A stretch of DNA of 6,164 nt from positions 1 through 6,164 of the forward strand of contig DOZO01000001.1 of assembly GCA_003517965.1 (NCBI GenBank), read 5' to 3'. The stretch is from Desulfobulbaceae bacterium (lineage in GTDB: Bacteria; Desulfobacterota; Desulfobulbia; Desulfobulbales; Desulfurivibrionaceae). A program made the position numbers and the translations under genes. Each line of letters begins with the position of its first letter. The stretch's first letter is position 1. Below the pieces are notes generated by a model, which saw only the letters and a list, made by a program, of their open reading frames with translations, did not search any database and was not told where the DNA came from. Below are positions 4,270 to 6,164 of this stretch, in pieces.

Positions 4270-4299
4270 TTGACGTCGACCAAAGCGAACTCCTATAAA
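4270..4299 (+). promoter_or_regulatory. Promoter of the rubredoxin gene
   Basis: TTGACG (4270-4275) and TATAAA (4294-4299), each 5/6 to the sigma-70 consensus, are separated by 18 bp. The predicted start is near 4306, giving a leader of about 50 nt before the rubredoxin ATG. The rest of the 231-nt gap between hpt and the rubredoxin gene holds no gene that I can support. Confidence 0.6.
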
Positions 4300-4356
4300 G
4301 AAAGAACAAGCCCCCTTTACCTTCATACCTGCCCAAATAAAAAAAGGAGCCCTGCC

Positions 4357-4518
4357 ATGCAACGTTATGAATGTTCGGTTTGTGGTTACATCTATGATCC
4401 GGCTGACGGAGATCCGGATTCAGGCATTACCCCTGGCACCTCTTTTGAAGATCTGCCAGACAACTGGACCTGCCCCATCTGCGGAGCCACCAAGGATCAA
4501 TTCTCACCCATAGACTGA
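4357..4518 (+). CDS. rub: Rubredoxin
   Basis: A 53-residue protein, the normal size of a one-iron rubredoxin. It has the two CxxC(G) iron ligand pairs: C6/C9 in YECSVCGYIYDP and C39/C42 in WTCPICGATKDQF, with the conserved aromatic Y4, Y11, Y13 and W37 and the GDPDSGI / PGTSFEDLPDNW core. It carries single electrons in the cytoplasm, in anaerobes commonly to oxygen- or superoxide-reducing partners; no partner gene is next to it here. The ATG at 4357 has a strong ribosome site (AAAGGAG, 7 nt upstream). The frame is open from 4222 but the added residues cross the promoter. It is convergent with the next gene, with 3 nt between the stops. Confidence 0.96.
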   Translation: MQRYECSVCGYIYDPADGDPDSGITPGTSFEDLPDNWTCPICGATKDQFSPID

Positions 4519-4521
4519 GCT

Positions 4522-6060
4522 TTAGAGCAGAATGTCACCGGTGATGCTCTCCCAGGTCTTGTCAAGCTCCGCAGAAAACGAATCGATAAACTGCGGCACA
4601 TTGACCTCCTGAAACGAGCGATGATGTTCTTGAATCAGGGCCCAAGAGAAAGAGCGCCGGATATCCTTTTCTGTCACCTGGGGCTGTCCCAGACAGACCC
4701 CTTTCGTGGTAGCAAAAATATTCGCCAGATTCACCAAAGCCACCGGCACCTGGTTGGCCGTTGCCTTTTCCGGCAGATGATGAAAGCGCATCACATCCAG
4801 ATAGGTTTGCGGCAGCCCAAGACTCTCAGCAAGCCAGGCACCGGTCTGGCCATGATCCATGCCGATATATTCCTTTTCTTCCTTGACTATATCCCGTATT
4901 TCCGCTGAAGGCTGAATAAAATACGGATAAAAAGCTGGGGAAATTCCATCCAGCGCCAGCATGCCCAGATCGTGGAGCAAACCGCATAAATAAAGATCGG
5001 CCGCAGCATTTATCCTAATTACCTCCCGCAACATCTCGGCAATTCTGCCAACCACTACTGCATGCCGCCAAAAGGTGTCGGATATCTGAGCAAAACCGTT
5101 AAAGGCCTGCACGGACTCTGCCGCCAGGATCGTACCGGCTATCACCTCCTGAATCTGCTTAACGCCAACAATAACCATAGCCAGAGAAACTGTGCCAACC
5201 AGGTTGGCCCTTCTGTAAAATGGGGAGTTGGCTACCTGGATCACCCGACAACTTAACACAGGATCAAGGGCAATCAAATCGGTCAGCCGCCGGGTATTGT
5301 CAAGACCCGAACCATTTTTTATCATAGCACGAAACTGAGCGACAACAGCTGGATTCACCGGCAGAACTCTCTCCTGATGCATTAAATGGCAAAGCTTGGC
5401 GGGAGTCTGCCGCTGGTTTTTGTCAGGCATGGGGGAGCGGCGGTCTGCAACTAAGGATTTTTCTAATTTCTCAGGCCTTTCCTTGCCTACCCCCGGCTTT
5501 ACGGAAGAGTCGAGCTTTTCTACAACCACAGGCTGACCTACATGAGAAGGCACCTTCGGCACAATGGGAGAATTTGCCTCTTCGCCAGCAAAATCAGCCA
5601 CTCTTTTGTTAGCCAGATCCAACCTGGTTACCAGCCGTTCACAAAAACGCTTATAAAATTTCAGCTGCAAAAAAACATTTGAGGTGCTGACAATCTCAGG
5701 TTCAACCCGCAAGATAAAGGATTCGATACTGGCAACCACATCGGCGGTTCGTTTTATTTCAGTGACCAGAGCCATTTCTCCGAAACACTCTCCGGTGGCA
5801 ATGGTAGTTAGAAGCACAGGACTTGTTTTATTCGGCAACCTTTTTTCAACCCGAACTTCACCCCTGACCAAAATATAAAAAGCCCGTTCGGTTGTATTTT
5901 CCTTGATAATCGCCATGTTGGGAGGCACACGGAGCCATTTACTCACCTGGAGAAACTGCCTGAGCTCATGGTCATCAAACCCCTGAAAAAAACTTATTTT
6001 TCTCAGAAAGCCAATCCGTTCTTCAAGGTCTATCTCTTTGGGTTTTTTGCCTGAATCCAT
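4522..6060 (-). CDS. Cyclic-nucleotide-binding / HDOD-domain signalling protein
   Basis: A 512-residue cytoplasmic regulator with no membrane segment. Residues about 20-140 form a cNMP-binding (CRP-like) domain: FFQGFDDHEL, then FYILVRGEVRVEK, then the phosphate-binding cassette GECFGEMALVTEIKRTADVV (90-109) with E95 and R104-T105 kept, so binding of a cyclic nucleotide is plausible. Residues about 155-220 are a polar, probably disordered linker. Residues about 222-430 form an HDOD domain (LPVNPAVVAQF, ALDPVLSCRVIQVANSPFY, FWRHAVVVGRIAE, GLLHDLGML with H363/D364, DHGQTGAWLAESLGLP, HH at 427-428). HDOD proteins are mostly non-catalytic HD relatives used in signalling. The start at 6060 was chosen for AGGA 8 nt upstream and because the upstream 28 codons lie partly in a repeat. 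Confidence 0.9.
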   Translation of the reverse strand: MDSGKKPKEIDLEERIGFLRKISFFQGFDDHELRQFLQVSKWLRVPPNMAIIKENTTERAFYILVRGEVRVEKRLPNKTSPVLLTTIATGECFGEMALVTEIKRTADVVASIESFILRVEPEIVSTSNVFLQLKFYKRFCERLVTRLDLANKRVADFAGEEANSPIVPKVPSHVGQPVVVEKLDSSVKPGVGKERPEKLEKSLVADRRSPMPDKNQRQTPAKLCHLMHQERVLPVNPAVVAQFRAMIKNGSGLDNTRRLTDLIALDPVLSCRVIQVANSPFYRRANLVGTVSLAMVIVGVKQIQEVIAGTILAAESVQAFNGFAQISDTFWRHAVVVGRIAEMLREVIRINAAADLYLCGLLHDLGMLALDGISPAFYPYFIQPSAEIRDIVKEEKEYIGMDHGQTGAWLAESLGLPQTYLDVMRFHHLPEKATANQVPVALVNLANIFATTKGVCLGQPQVTEKDIRRSFSWALIQEHHRSFQEVNVPQFIDSFSAELDKTWESITGDILL

Positions 6061-6099
6061 GGTGTTTCCTGCACTGTTGAATTGCCCGCTATTTGCCGC

Positions 6100-6164
6100 T
6101 AAGCGATCACAGGGCACGACATCTGCTTTGTTATCGGCCCGCATACCATATGTATAGCTCTCAG
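6100..6164. repeat. Diverged, edge-truncated copy of the palindromic repeat
   Basis: TAAGCGATCACAGGGCAC at 6100-6117 is identical to the reverse complement of the right end of the repeat at 2095-2230. Patchy similarity continues into the window edge (CATCT-GC, ATCGG-CC-GC), and a small ATAC/GTAT inverted repeat takes the place of the GTACT hairpin. It lies about 40 nt upstream of the HDOD gene start. How far it goes beyond 6164 cannot be seen. Confidence 0.55.

Noticed and set aside
4222..4356. 45-codon N-terminal extension of rubredoxin
   Set aside because: It covers the inverted repeat and promoter, while AAAGGAG lies at the proper distance before the ATG at 4357, which gives the normal rubredoxin length.
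4535..4544. TCACCGGTGA palindrome as a bidirectional terminator
   Set aside because: It has no loop and no T tract and is inside the HDOD coding sequence.
6061..6144. 28-codon N-terminal extension of the cNMP/HDOD protein
   Set aside because: It is translated partly from the diverged repeat (6100 onward), and a ribosome site and family-like N-terminus begin at 6060.

Overview
The window looks like a chromosomal stretch from an anaerobic, probably sulfate- or sulfur-metabolising bacterium of the Desulfobacterota (Deltaproteobacteria) type. This is an inference from a small anaerobe-type rubredoxin, a cNMP-binding/HDOD regulator, a cysteine-rich BioA variant and the overall codon style. No rRNA or other phylogenetic marker is present, so the placement is tentative.

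Left part (1-2040) is an accessory islet. Two toxin-antitoxin modules sit back to back around a 150-bp AT-rich divergent control region. On the minus strand a Phd-type antitoxin is followed by a VapC PIN-domain toxin (922 to 231). On the plus strand a HigB-type toxin is followed by a HigA antitoxin (1073 to 1706). The islet is flanked by two diverged direct copies of one block (1-181 and about 1855-2040). Each block holds the same 3' coding end (...PPRVLETEKSG-stop), a short GGTTGGATA repeat, a stem-loop terminator, and the 3' end of a tRNA. In the right copy the tRNA is a complete tRNA-Arg(UCG). In the left copy only about 26 nt of a different tRNA 3' end remain. This layout suggests recombination at tRNA 3' ends, or homologous elements placed next to tRNAs.

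Middle part: directly upstream of the tRNA lies a 136-bp palindromic, MITE-like repeat (2095-2230) with perfect 13-bp terminal inverted repeats. A diverged, edge-truncated relative begins at 6100. Next come two housekeeping genes on the minus strand, hpt (purine salvage) and bioA (biotin synthesis), 5 nt apart. They probably form one transcript that may read through the repeat into tRNA-Arg and stop at the hairpin after it.

Right part: a rubredoxin gene diverges from hpt across a control region with a good promoter and an 11-bp-arm inverted repeat. It converges, with only 3 nt between stops, on a 512-residue regulator with an N-terminal cyclic-nucleotide-binding domain and a C-terminal HDOD domain. 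The least ordinary signals are the flanking duplicated block with its 38-codon small ORF, the structured repeat abutting the tRNA, and the large palindrome on the higBA promoter.
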